The notes under the pieces were generated by a model that had not been told where the DNA came from, did not search any database, and worked only from the letters and a program-made list of their open reading frames with translations. A program made the position numbers and the translations under genes. A stretch of 64,000 bases of DNA from Porphyra umbilicalis (taxonomy: Eukaryota > Rhodophyta > Bangiophyceae > Bangiales > Bangiaceae): positions 394,617-458,616 of the forward strand of contig KV918783.1 in the NCBI GenBank assembly GCA_002049455.2, written 5' to 3'. The stretch's first letter is position 1, and every line of letters begins with the position of its first letter. This document shows, one piece after another, positions 52,993 through 63,640 of this stretch.

Positions 52993-55747
52993 TTAGAGGT
53001 CCATGTCACCCTCACTCCCATCACTCTCAGAGACCCCGCTTTGCGGAGGGTCCTCACTCCCGTCATTGTCAGAGTCCCCGCTATCCGACAGCTCATCCCG
53101 CCGCTCCGCGGTCCCCTCACAGTCACAGACCCGGCTGTTCTGCAGGCCCTCACTCCGTGCACCGTGCGCGTCGGAGCCCCCCGCCCGCTTTTCAAACAAA
53201 ATCTCGTCGGCTGTCGCAGCCAGCACACCCTCGTCATCCTCGACTGACAGCCACTCCTGCAATGCCATCTCTCGTGCGGCCGTCGGGGTGTCCCCGAATG
53301 CCTGAGCACCAAACCGATACTCCCCCATCAGCGACACAAGCGCACTAACATCATCGGTTAGCAAACGTGAAGATTCACGGTACTCACCATGCAAGGCAGT
53401 GACGTCCGTCGCGAGTGAGAACGGTATATTTGGTCGATTTCACCCAGCAATGGGCAATTGTCGAAGGGTCAACTGCCTCCCACTCGTCGCGCACAATCTC
53501 GGACGCATCTTGAAGCGTCGCGACTGCTCCGTCCCGGACGCCGCGGATTTCAGCCCGTGCCGCCCGCCCGCGTGACCGGCGACGGTTCAACGGCGTGGAA
53601 TCAGGGAAGGCGGGCCAGTCCGAGGGCCGTCCCCAGATACCGGGACCGGCCGCCGCCGCAGGCCGGTTGTTGGCGCTTCCGGCAGCGGCTGCTGCGGCTG
53701 CTGAGGCGGCCCCTGTGCAAATCACTGCACCGCTCGTTCCGCCGCCGGCCACGCCACTCGCCGAATTTCGCGCCGCCCGCCGCACCGCGAGCCGCGCGGC
53801 GCGACGCTCCGCGCTGCGTGCCGCCCGTCTCACTGCAGTCCGCGCAGCGCGCCGCTCCGCGCTGCGGTTCGCCCGCCGGACCCCAATCCGTGCAGCACGC
53901 CGCGCCGTGCTTAGATCTGCGATTTGCGCCGCGCTCATGGTCGCTGGTGATTGGTCGCCAACTGGCGTCCACCGACCGTCCGCCACAAGTCATGGCCCAA
54001 AGCTTGGTACCGCCAGTGACGTTGACATTGGCGGCGCTTCACCGGCGCGCGCCGTGCCGATTGGCTCCCCGAAAGCCGCGCCACCCGGTGCCGTGGCGGC
54101 AAGCGCCACAACCGTCGAGGACCGGGCAGTCGGGAACTGCCCGGGCGCCGCCACCGCATCCGACGCAGGTGCGTCCGCTCCAGCGGGAAGGGGGGCGTTA
54201 GCCGCCGCGCGGGCGCCCAATGTGGCTTCAAAAGCCGAAACGACCAGGTCCAGCAGCCGCCGCTTGTACCTTCTTTTCAGACAAGCGATTATCCCCAGGT
54301 CCAGTGGTTGGTAGATGGATGTACAGTTGGGTGGAAGCGCAATACACTTGACTTGATTGCACTCGGGTTGATCGTGTGCCCCGCAATTGTCCGACTCCAA
54401 GGCCACCGGTTGAGTGGTGCGGGCCCTCACCGCCGGCAAGAAGACCGTCTCGAACCAGGACTTGAAGATGTCGCTGTCCATCCACGCACTTTTCTGTGAA
54501 AAGTACAGGAGAGGGCTCGGCCGACGAGGAGGCTGGAAGCACAGCGGCTCTTTGGCCTTGCCAATGATGGCGACTGGAATCTTGTGGTTGCCAGTGGCGT
54601 TGCAAGCCAAAACGAGGGTGATGCGTTCTTTTGCTTTCATCGCCTTGGTACCCCGCGCCTGCCGTCGTTGACCCGCCTGGACGTACGCTCGATTGGGTAT
54701 GCACCGGTAGAATAAACCCGTCTCGTCCATGTTGTATATTCTTTCGGCAGGGTACGACTCGAGTTCGGCGCGGATCTCCGCGATGCGCGAAGCGGCACCG
54801 GCGACGTCCGCCGACCCCGCCTGGCCCCACAATGCCACGTTTCGCAGGTTGTGGCGAGCCGCCCAGTTCTGGATGAAGTGTGGGGACCCCTTAAAACTTG
54901 AAACGCCCAGCTCCGCCGCAATCCGCCGCGCCCTGGCCTCTAAAAGACCGCCGGACAGTGGCAGGTGCCTCCCGCCCACCCGCTGCAGGGTCCGATACCA
55001 ATCCCATAAACCCTGGGAGACGGACTCAAAATAGGAACGTCGCAGGCGCGTCGCCGACAGGTCCTCGGACGCCGCCGCCCGCCGCTTGTACTCTTCCCGC
55101 TTCTTGTAAATGGCTCGCGCGGCCGGCACACTGATATTGAGCCGAAACATCGAAAGGGTTTCGGACCAGGTGTGGCCGGCGTCCTTGATGTCGATAAGTG
55201 CAATTTTGTCTCCTAGCGGGATGGGCGTACGAGGCTTGCGCCCCTCAGCCGACCCCGGGCGCCCGACACCACCACTGGATACGCCCGTGCCACGCTCCAA
55301 ACCACGCCGTCCACGCCCCGCGCCTCCACGCGCGCGCGCTGTACCACCTCCACCTCCCCCAGCCGCACCGCGACCGTCTCCAGCCTCCTCGTGACGGCCG
55401 ACGCCGTGGTTATTCGCCGCTGCCGCATGCCGAGACGTAGATTGGCATGGCGACGCGCCAGAAAGCCCCAAAGGACCCCGACCGAGTGCCGCCGCAGTCG
55501 CTGCCGTCGCCGCGCGAGCGGAAACGTGGATAACCTGGATGGTTTCCGGCGACGGGCTGGGGCAAACCTCCTCTGTTGCTGCCGCAGCGGCCGCGGCGGC
55601 CACATCACTCACGGACCGCCTTAGAGATGGGTGATCCTGGGAGGGGGGCGCAATTGTAGGGAGTACAACAGCGGAAGCGCATAACGTGGCACAGGCACAC
55701 AAAATGACAAACTCAAACACCAACGCAAGCAAACCTAGATCCTCCAT
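52993..55747 (-). CDS. Pogo-type DDD transposase, multi-frame
   Basis: The best start is the ATG at 55,747 (MEDLGLLALV), opening with a hydrophobic segment. A basic Gly/Arg/Ala-rich linker follows, then a pipsqueak-like helix-turn-helix (LGDKIALIDIKDAGHTWSET), a CENP-B-type second DNA-binding domain (LLEARARRIAAELGVSSFKG) and the DDE_1 core with Asp in IYNMDETGLFY, ALESDNCGAHD and IYQPLDLGIIACLKRRYKRR. The first frame closes at 53,990. The sense resumes in another frame from about 53,700 (TLQDASEIVRDEWEAVDPST ... IAHCWVKS) after an Ala/Arg repeat region. It then probably passes through a short intron (53,345-53,387) into an acidic tail ending at 52,993. Whether the first junction is an intron or a frameshift is unresolved. 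Confidence 0.75.
53345..53387 (-). other. Candidate 43-nt spliceosomal intron
   Basis: On the minus strand the sequence begins GTGAGTACC, has TTTGCTAAC as a branch-point match about 14 bases before the end, and closes with GATGTTAG. Removing it joins the frame ending ...DGRHCLA to the frame continuing ALVSLMGEYRFGAQAFGDTP without a stop. Without splicing the protein stops two codons into the intron. The length is short but within the range of miniature introns in some algae. Confidence 0.5.
53760..53925 (-). repeat. Ala/Arg coding repeat
   Basis: Three to four imperfect units of about 33 to 66 bases encode RRAARTAVRRAARSAERRAA-like sequence, with plus-strand words GCGCGCCGCTCCGCGCTGCG repeated. 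They lie between the catalytic core and the tail of the pogo-type transposase and may account for its frame disturbance. Confidence 0.7.
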
Positions 55748-56357
55748 TGGAGTGCGCCCAAAACAAACGGGGACGACGAAAAGAAAAGAAAACAACCTCT
55801 AGTCACCGCGATCACCACGCCACTCGCACACGCATGAACTCACCCACCCCGGTACAGGGTACAGGAGCGAAGAAAAGTGAGCCGTCTACCACCGTTCACA
55901 GGGTGCAGATGGGAGGTTGGAAGACACGGTCTCGGGTCCCCGGCAGTGCAGAGCAACGCGCTGTCCACAAAGACGGGCACACCAGTGGCGGACCGTGGGC
56001 AGCCGTGACGACGGTGGTCGCGCTGACGACGGTGGAGCCCACGACGATGGGGTCCACGACTGGGGTGGGGCCCATTGGGACACAGGTTCGTACCCCCTTG
56101 ATCATCGTAATTCAATTCCTCCGGATTGGGCTTTTAGCCGACTAAATGCCAGATGACGATCGAGGTTGGCTACGGATCGAGTAGAGAATGTCGATCGAGA
56201 ATCTCCCAGTTATATATCACCCTGATATATAACTGGAGCGTATATAACCGGATATAGACTGTAGGGGACGAGATTGCCACTAAGCTGAGAACGAATTTAC
56301 TGCGCGTGAAGGAGACCCAATCATTGATAAATCGGGACTGGGAGCGTCCGGGACTGA

Positions 56358-56990
56358 GAGCATTCCCACCAATGTCGGGCCAACGCCATATTGGGCCCAC
56401 GTTGCAGAAACGTGCCTCAAATTCGCCGTTGGCCAGTTCTCGGGGTGGGTAACAATGTTGAGCGTGCACGCGGCGTTGCCAACGGAGGTCAAGCGAGTTA
56501 AAACGCGAATGTACTTGCGTCCGATTCGGGGTCGGAGCCGTTGGCCCCGGGGCCAACGAGCTGCCAACGGAGCCTCCGTTGGCAACTCGTTGGCCCTGGG
56601 GCCAACGGGTTCTGTGCTCTGATTGGTCCATCGCGGTTTCACGGGGTTAAATGAGTGACATGTGGCAGTTCATATTGTCCTCAGATTGCCCAATTTATCA
56701 TATTTTTGTTTCGACAGTTACCCACGGATGGAATATGGTACCTCTCGGAACTGGACGGCCGCGTGCCAGCTCGGCCCCAGGGCCCCGATCGTTGGAGTGT
56801 GTCACGTATACATGATGCGGTGGCTCGTGGCCAAACGCTCTTTCGGGCACGTCAGACACGCGGCGGGCTCCCACTGACACTGGCAAAAAAGGGGGATCTG
56901 AGATAATGAGGGGGCACACGAGGCGGGGCCTGGTCAACCGACCCCGCGTCAGACCCTCCTCAGGCTGAAATGCGGCCGCTCCTGCCGCCA
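56358..56990 (+). mobile_element. Repeat with Harbinger-like terminus, copy 1
   Basis: Begins GAGCATTCCCACCAATGTCG (56,358), preceded by TGA, and matches 61,548-62,121 closely for about 570 bases. Shared landmarks are GCGAATGTACTTGCG, CTGATTGGTCCATCGCGG and GGTTAAATGAGTGACA. It differs by an insertion of CCAACGAGCTGCCAACGGAG-type sequence around 56,560. Similarity ends where CCG-rich DNA begins. No matching right end in the same orientation was found nearby. Confidence 0.8.
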
Positions 56991-58640
56991 CGTGACCCCG
57001 CGCGCTGCGATCATGGCTGGCGCCGGTGCGCGCTTGCCCCCCCGCCCAGCACCTTGAACGGCAGTGGCGGTGGCCTGCGGCCGCGCGCACGGCCGCCCCA
57101 ACCGCCGCCGGCGCCGTACCAGGCACCCCCCCACGCCGACGCCCGCCGCCCCCACCCCGCCCACCGCAGCCCCCGCCGTCCCCGCCGCCGCCGCCCCCGT
57201 CGTCCGTGTCCCCCACGGCTGCCGCCGCGCTCGCGGCTTGCGGTCGTCATCGGCCCCGCCGTCCCCGAGACCGTCGCCCCCCACCCCGCCGACGACGTCG
57301 GCCGCCGTCCCCCGAAACCCCGCCGCTGTCCGCAGCAGCAACCCCCCCTGCCCTCTCCCCCGCCGCCGCAAGCCGCTGCCAGCCCCTCCCCCGTCGCCTC
57401 AGCCGCCGTCGGCCGCTACTGCCGGAGCCCGCCGCCGGGGCCCCCGCTGACCCGGTAGCCGCCACCGTTTTCGGTGGCCCCCGCCGCCCCTGCCCACCGC
57501 GCCTGCTGCTGCGACCCTTCTCGCCGCCGCCGTCCCCGCCCCTGCCGCTGTCGGCCGCCGGCGCCGTGTGCCGCTAGCTGCCCCGCCGACGCCCCCACCG
57601 CCGCCCCCGCCGTGGCTACCTCCCCTGCCGCCGCCGACGGCCGCCGCCACCTCCCCCGGCGACCGCCGCTTCAACCGATCGCTGTACTCGCGCCCTCCCC
57701 CGTCCCCGCTGTTGGCAACGGCCGCCCCCGCCGTCGCCGCCAACGCCGCCGCCCCAGCTGCCGCCGCCGACCACCGCCGCCCCCGTCCGGACTGTCGTCA
57801 CTCCTCCTTGCCGCCGCCTCCTCTGACCGCCGCCCCCGCCGTCATCGCCCCCCCGCCGTCACCGCCCCCCCGCAATGGTCTCCGACCGCCGCCGCCGCCG
57901 TCGCCGCACCTCCCGTCGCCGCCGACTGCCACCGCCACCACCCCCGCCGACCGCCGGCCCCGGCAACTTCCACACCGGCCCCCGCTCCCATCGCCGCCGT
58001 CACCGTCCGCACCCAGTCGCCGACCGCCGCACCCGCCGTCGCGGCTCCCGCCACCATACCCCGCCGACCGCCGGCCACGCAACCGCCACAGTCCCCGCCG
58101 CCGACGGCCGCTGCCGCCGCCGCAGCCGCCGCCGACCGATTCCGCAGCCACCGCAGCTGACCGCCGCCCCGGAAGACCGCCGGCTCCGTCCCCGCCCCCG
58201 TCTCCGCCGTTGGGAACAGCAGCGCCCGCCGTTTCCGCCGCCGCCGCCGCCCCCGCCGCCGCCGACCGCCACAGCAGTCGTTTCCTCCTTCCAGACCTCC
58301 GCCGCATCCCCCTCCACCGTCCGTCGCCGTCGCCAGCGGGCCAAACCGTGCCAGCAGCCGTCGCCCGCCGCCCTCAATCCCCCTCTCCGCCCCCGCTGCC
58401 GCCGCGCAGTCTTCACGGCCAGTGTCCCCACGGTGGCGGCAACGACCAGGCCCGCTGGTCCAGTCCTCCCCCCCCCTGCCGGCCGCGGCGCACACGCGGT
58501 AAGCACCTCCGCATGCGCGTGCGCCACGTCGGCCAACCGTGCCTGCCGCAGGTGCGGGCACACGAGCCACAGGGCGGCTCCCGCCGTGCCCACGTCACCA
58601 AGCCCCTCCCCAACCTTCAGCTCAGCGCGGTATTCTGACT
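56991..58640. other. CCG-rich tract, no gene supported
   Basis: Over 1.6 kb of CCGCCG/CCCCCG-rich sequence with imperfect repeats of GCCGCCGACCGCCGC-type words. All six frames are open and Pro/Ala/Arg-rich. The final part (58,380-58,640, encoding SPPAALNPPLRPRCRRAVFT and CACATSANRACRRC) is less repetitive and might be a coding end, but nothing confirms it. Confidence 0.45.
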
Positions 58641-58874
58641 CGACAGGGAGCCTTCTGAGTGCCTGAGAGCTCCAGGAAAGAATATACAGGATTCCTCTTC
58701 GTTGCGGCACTGACAGATGCAGATGGCAATCTTCCACGGCGAACAAAAAGGGACCACCAAGCTCAGTAGATGCGAGTTTTCTTCTGGTACATTGTTGTGT
58801 GTCTTTCTCTACTGGGAGCTCGTCGCGTCACTGATCTCACGGCCACGTAGCCATCAGATCAGAAAAAGAGGGTT

Positions 58875-59117
58875 CTAACTGGGAGATCCCCCCGACCCTG
58901 CGGCGCGGAAGCACTCCCCCAGCGCGTCGGGGGCGGCGCCGTCGAGGCCGACGGCGCGGAGACACGATGCGGCCACTAGTTTCAGCAGTGCCGCCGTGCG
59001 GCGGGGGGGGGGGAGGCGCCCGACCGCTCCGCCGGCCGGCTGTTCCCGACTCAGTGCGGTGGCTGCCGCCGTAACGGCGGCCGCATCGACCGAGAGTGGC
59101 AACCCCCCCGCCCTTCT
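58875..59117 (-). CDS. Possible terminal exon, hypothetical
   Basis: On the minus strand a 3' splice-like AAAACACTAG is followed by a frame encoding GLPLSVDAAAVTAAATALSR and, after a Gly/Pro stretch, RTAALLKLVAASCLRAVGLD, ending at a stop at 58,875. Regular helical hydrophobic spacing is more protein-like than neighbouring frames. No upstream exon is identified, so this remains a weak candidate. Confidence 0.2.
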   Translation of the reverse strand, partial: RRAGGLPLSVDAAAVTAAATALSREQPAGGAVGRLPPPRRTAALLKLVAASCLRAVGLDGAAPDALGECFRAAGSGGSPS

Positions 59118-60072
59118 AGTGTTTTTCAAAACCCCACCCCACAGCTCGAGCGTGCGTGCTGGCATTTGTCTCGTAGGAAGATTCTCCGGTGTGAACAAGA
59201 ATAATTGCGCCAGAGCCAACACATCTGCCTGTGACTTGGCAGGAGGCCAGCAGAGCACCAATCAAAGCATTTCCTGCGCGTCTTTTGGTACTGTCCAGGT
59301 CGCCAAAAATCCATCCAAGGACAATACCCTACACCGCAAGTGCGTGACAGAGGGGGTTGTGGCAAAGGAAACAAGGTCAGCGGCCACCGTGGGGTGCAGG
59401 CAGGCGGCCGCCATGGGGACAGAGGGGAGTGCGGTCAAAAGGAAGCACGCCCGTGCGCCAGTGCCATCCCGCCGACTGCAGGCGACCACCGCTCGGCGCT
59501 GTCCGCAGAGCTCAGGGGGCTTTCTCCCCCTGTCGTTGCCTGGGGGCTGTAGCCCGGACGCCGGGACGCCTCTGTGTGGTTGCGGTGGGGGTACTGTGTC
59601 TGCGAGGGGCGGTCACTCAGGGCGGGTTCGGGGCCTGCGCTGAAAGGCTAGAGAGGGGTGTGCGCTCGTCTTTGGCTGGCGAGCGCCGATCGCAGAAGAC
59701 GTCAACGTTCGTGCGCGGACGAGCCAGTCCACGGGTCGACAGGGAGCTTGCTGAATGGTATGTCTACGTTTTATATCCCACAGGTAGCAGCAGTGCACTC
59801 AACAGCAGGGGGCACCCACACAAAGGCACAAAGACGCCCTCAAAAGTTCCTGGATGTCGGTCCGTGCCCTATATTGACCCTTTCTGGCCCAGCCTTGGCC
59901 GATTGGGGACATCACAATCCGCGGACCGGGCGGGCCAGCGCCTTCGAAACCGCCCTAGTCAGCCTAAAGTGGAACGCACACAGTAGGGAGCGGCACGCAG
60001 ACGTCTCAAGGTCCACTCATTCGCCCAAATCGGCAGGCCACGATATCGCAGGCGACCATTCGACCGGGATGA
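59118..60072. other. Anonymous interval, no gene seen
   Basis: Frames of up to about 210 codons overlap on the plus strand without recognisable motifs. No RNA or transposon end seen before 60,073. Confidence 0.4.
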
Positions 60073-60624
60073 GAGCATCTCCACCAATGGAGCCAACCGT
60101 CCAACCCAACGGCCACGTGTGCACAACGTGTGGTGCTGTCACTGGCTCTCCAAACGCAGAGCAAAAACTAAGCAGATCACGTCTCAAACTTGGGCTCGTC
60201 TCGACGTCTCTGGCGAAGGGCCTCTTTTGTGGCACGCCAGTATTCCCACAGATGCACTACAGAGAATCTCTATGACTGCCAGATCGTCTCGCAACTGTCT
60301 GCAAGCCACGAGTCACGCTTTCCATTGGCTTTCGGGGTTCGAACAGGGAACCAGGGGTTGGCCAAACGACTTGGGGCGTCTCCAAACAGGCCTGTTTGGA
60401 GTGGCGCTGCCGTTCAAGCTCCAAAAGAAGGGCGATCCCGCGAGGCTACCACGAGATGGACTAAGGGATTAGAAAATGTGAACCGGTCTATTTTTGGGCC
60501 GTCACAGCCCCGTCACACCCTAGTTTTGGAGCGGATCCCAGCCACCAGTGCTCCAACCGTCCAAACGGCCAAACGGTGCCACGTTTGGCTCTTTGAACGG
60601 TTGGAGCCATTGGTGGAGACGCTC
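60073..60624. mobile_element. Complete MITE with Harbinger-like ends
   Basis: Left end GAGCATCTCCACCAATGGAG (60,073 on) and right end CCATTGGTGGAGACGCTC (to 60,624) are inverted repeats over about 25 bases with two or three mismatches. The three bases TGA flank both sides (60,070-60,072 and 60,625-60,627). A 3-bp duplication fits the PIF/Harbinger group. Inner copies of CAAACGG/CCGTTTG near 60,560-60,600 make the right end itself palindromic. No coding capacity. Confidence 0.8.
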
Positions 60625-60627
60625 TGA

Positions 60628-61020
60628 CTCAGCTTCCATGGCCTTGCACAACACGAGGGGGTGCGACCGCAACACACGTCACGCACTCGCGCGGATTCGA
60701 TCCAAATTGGTACCGAAAGGCCTCCACGTGTCTCGCTAGATTGCCTTGATTTGGGCGGTTCGGGCTCCGTTCACACGCTTTCCGTGACATGTTCGGCAGC
60801 TGTTCGACGGACTCCTCTTCATTTCGATACTGGTGACGAAGCTGACACGTGTCCTTCGTTGGCAACCACCCAGTGCGGCCAACAACGTCGAGGCCAACGG
60901 CGCTCAGATCTTCGAAAGGTAGCCCACTCTGTTTCACCTATTACATTGCCCGTTGGCAACGCGTTGGCCCGTTGGCAACTGACCACTCGCAGGGCCACAC
61001 GTAGCGGCTTCATTTCACCG
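60628..61020. other. Short anonymous interval
   Basis: Contains several TTGGCAAC/GTTGGC words shared with the repeats on both sides, so it is probably an older relative of them. No gene. Confidence 0.4.
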
Positions 61021-61025
61021 TTTCA

Positions 61026-61056
61026 GACCGTTGGCCCGACATTGGTGGGAATGCTC
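61026..61056 (-). repeat. Inverted copy of the repeat terminus
   Basis: GACCGTTGGCCCGACATTGG followed by TGGGAATGCTC is the reverse complement of the end seen at 56,358 and 61,548. It is flanked by TTGA rather than by a clear TGA, so it is either the right end of a larger element or a solo terminus. Confidence 0.8.
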
Positions 61057-61547
61057 TTGACGGTATTCTCGATGTGCGAGCCGACGCATGTTTACCCAGT
61101 TCCCATCCCCTCTGCGCCTGGAAACAGCGTGTCGGTCGCACGACTACCAAATCACATTGAGGCTTCCTCTGCACACGTTTCGTGGCCCAGGAGCGACGCC
61201 CCATGGGCAGGTCTTGCTCTCTGATCGGTTTCGGCAGACCCTCCTCACGACGTCACTCGAAGTAGTCCAGGCTATCATCTACGATCGAGTCCTTGAGGCA
61301 GGAATCTAGATCAAATCTTGCGCACTCGTTCTCTGAATCTATGACGACGGTCCCCAGGATGATTGTACTCCGACGCCAGGACAGTCCTGAGCACGATCCT
61401 CAGGATGATCTTACTCCCACTTCAGGACAGTTCTCAGCACGATACGCAGAACGATCAGAAACAGCGAATCGGAATGATCCTTCATGAGCATGGGGCAGCA
61501 ACTTCGCCGCACAATTGCCGAATCTGCAGGTGCTGGTGTGAGGATGA

Positions 61548-62121
61548 GAGCATTCCCACCAATGTCGGGCCAACGCCATATTGGGCACACGTTGCAGAAA
61601 CGTGTCTCAAATTCGCCGTTGGCCAGTTCTCGGGGCGGGTAACAATGTCGAACGTGCACGCGGCGTTGCCAACGGAGGTCAAGCGAGTTAAAACGCGAAT
61701 GTACTTGCGCCCGATTCGGGGTCGGAGCCGTTGGCCCTGGGGCCAACGGGTTCTGTGCTCTGATTGGTCCATCGCGGTTTCACGGGGTTAAATGAGTGAC
61801 AAGTGGCAGTTCATATTGTCCTCAGATTGCCCAATTTATCATATTTTTGTTTCGACAGCCACCCACGGATGGAATATTGTACCTCTCGGAACTGGACGGC
61901 CGCATGCCATCTCGACACCAGAGCCCGGATCGTTGAAGTGTGTCACGTATCTCTCGTGCGGTGGCGTGTCGCCGAACGCGCTTGCGGGCCTGTCGGACAC
62001 GCGGCGCGATCGTACCGACACTGGTAAAACAACTGGATCGGAGCGCTCTTGCGGGCACACGAGGCGGAGCCGGGCCACAGTCCCGCGCCTGGTCGCCAAA
62101 TGGCCGCACCTGCGGCCACGT
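61548..62121 (+). mobile_element. Repeat with Harbinger-like terminus, copy 2
   Basis: Begins GAGCATTCCCACCAATGTCG, preceded by TGA, and parallels 56,358-56,990 to the GCCACGT word near 62,121. Differences are mostly substitutions. Like copy 1 it is followed by a CCG-rich tract, but the two tracts are not obviously homologous. Confidence 0.8.
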
Positions 62122-62339
62122 AGTGAACTGAGCAGAACCCTCCACCCTTGACAGCACCCCAGGGCACCCCTGACAACCGCCACACCCCCACAGCAACCCA
62201 CAGCCCACACGACACAGACGCCTGGGCGGCCAGAAATACCGCCCTCTCTACCACCCACCACCGCATCCCGCGCGCGCGCGTACTGCCCCCCCACCACGCC
62301 ACCCGCGCACACCCGCACCCCCGCCGCCGCCCCCACGTC

Positions 62340-63640
62340 GCCGCCGCCCCCGCCGACCGTTGCCGCCACCCGCGCCACCGCCACCGACCGCCGCAGCCAC
62401 CCACGCTACCGTCCCCGTCGTCGCCGTCCGCCCCCCCGCCCCCGCCAATCGCCGCCGCCCCCCGCACCGGCCGCTTTCGACGACGCCCCCGCCGACCGTT
62501 GCCGCCACCCGCGCCCACGCCACCGACCACGACCGCCGCTCGCCCCCACCGCCCCCGCCCATCGCCGCCGCCCCCGCCAACCGTTGCCGCCGCCCGCGCG
62601 GCCACCACCGACCGTCGTCGCGGCTCGCCCCCCCCGCCCCCGCCTATCGCCGCCGCCCCCGCCAACCGTTGCCGCCGCCCGCGCGGCCACCACCGACCGT
62701 TTTCGCCTCTCGACCCCCCCGCCCCCGCCACTGGCCGCCGCCCAAGCCGACCGTTGCCGCCGCCCGCGCCGCCACCGCCGAACGTCGCCGCCACTCGCCC
62801 CACCCATCCCCGCCCATCGCCGCCGCCCCCGCCAACCGTTGCCGCCGCCTGCGCGGCCACCACCGACCGTCGTCGCGGCTCGCCCCCCCCGCCCCCGCCC
62901 ATCACCGCCGCCCCCGCCAACCGTTGCCGCCGCCCGCGCGGCCACCACCGACCGTCGTCGCGGCTCGCCCCCCCGCCCCCGCCTATCGCCGCCGCCCCCG
63001 CCAACCGTTGCCGCCGCCCGCGCGGCCACCACCGACCGTTTTCGCCTCTCGACCCCCCCGCCCCTGCCGATTGCCGCCGCCCCCGCCGACGATTGTCGCC
63101 GCCCGCGCCGCCACCGCCGACCGTCGTCGCCACTCGCCGCCCCCAACCCCGCCCATCGCCGCCGCCCCCGCCAACCGTTGCCGCCGCCCGCGCGGCCACC
63201 ACCGACCGTCGTCGCGGCTCGCCCCCCCGCCCCCGCCCATCGCCGCCGCCCCCGCCAACCGTTGCCGCCGCCCGCGCCGCCACCGCCGACCGTCGTCGCC
63301 ACTCGCCCCCCCCGCCCCCGCCCATCGCCGCCGCTCAAGCCGACCGTTGCCGCCGCCCGCGCCGCCACCACCGATCGTCGTTGCCGCTGGCCTCTTCCGC
63401 CCCCGCCGATTGCCGCCGCCCAAGCCGACCGTTGCCGCCGCCCGCGCCGCCACCACCAACCGTCGTCGCCTCTCGCCCCCCCGCCCCTGACGATTGCCGC
63501 CGCCCCCGCCGACCGTTGCCGCCGCCCGCGCCGCCACCACCGTCCGTCGTCTCCACTCGCCCCCCCCGCCCCCGCCCATCGCCGCCGCCCCCGCCGACCG
63601 TTGCCGCTGCCCGCGCCGCCACCACCGACCGTCGTTGTAG
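62340..63640. repeat. ~85-bp minisatellite, about fifteen units
   Basis: The word CCGTTGCCGCCGCCCGCGC recurs at 62,496, 62,581, 62,666, 62,751, 62,836, 62,921, 63,005, then a variant at 63,090, and 63,175, 63,259, 63,344, 63,429, 63,513 and 63,598. Periods are 84-85 bases. Because 85 is not a multiple of three, each frame meets all three phases of the unit. That all stay open shows how stop-poor the unit is, not that it codes. Two main sub-variants (GCGCGGCCACC and GCGCCGCCACC) alternate in blocks. Confidence 0.97.

Larger units (their letters stand above)
52502..56261 (-). mobile_element. Second pogo-type element with TA flanks
   Basis: The left end begins CAGTCAATATCCGGTTATAT (52,502 on). 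The right end is the reverse complement of CAGTCTATATCCGGTTATAT (ending 56,261), with one mismatch over about 21 bases. TA is directly outside at 52,500-52,501 and 56,262-56,263. Near the right end a further inverted pair, CCAGTTATATATCA/TGATATATAACTGG, surrounds 56,207-56,236. The 3,760-bp element encodes a DDD transposase on the minus strand that is only distantly like the one at 37 kb. Confidence 0.9.

Noticed and set aside
57568-58638. 356-codon Pro-rich frame as an extensin-like cell wall protein
   Set aside because: All six frames are open through the same CCG repeats and there is no signal peptide or conserved motif.
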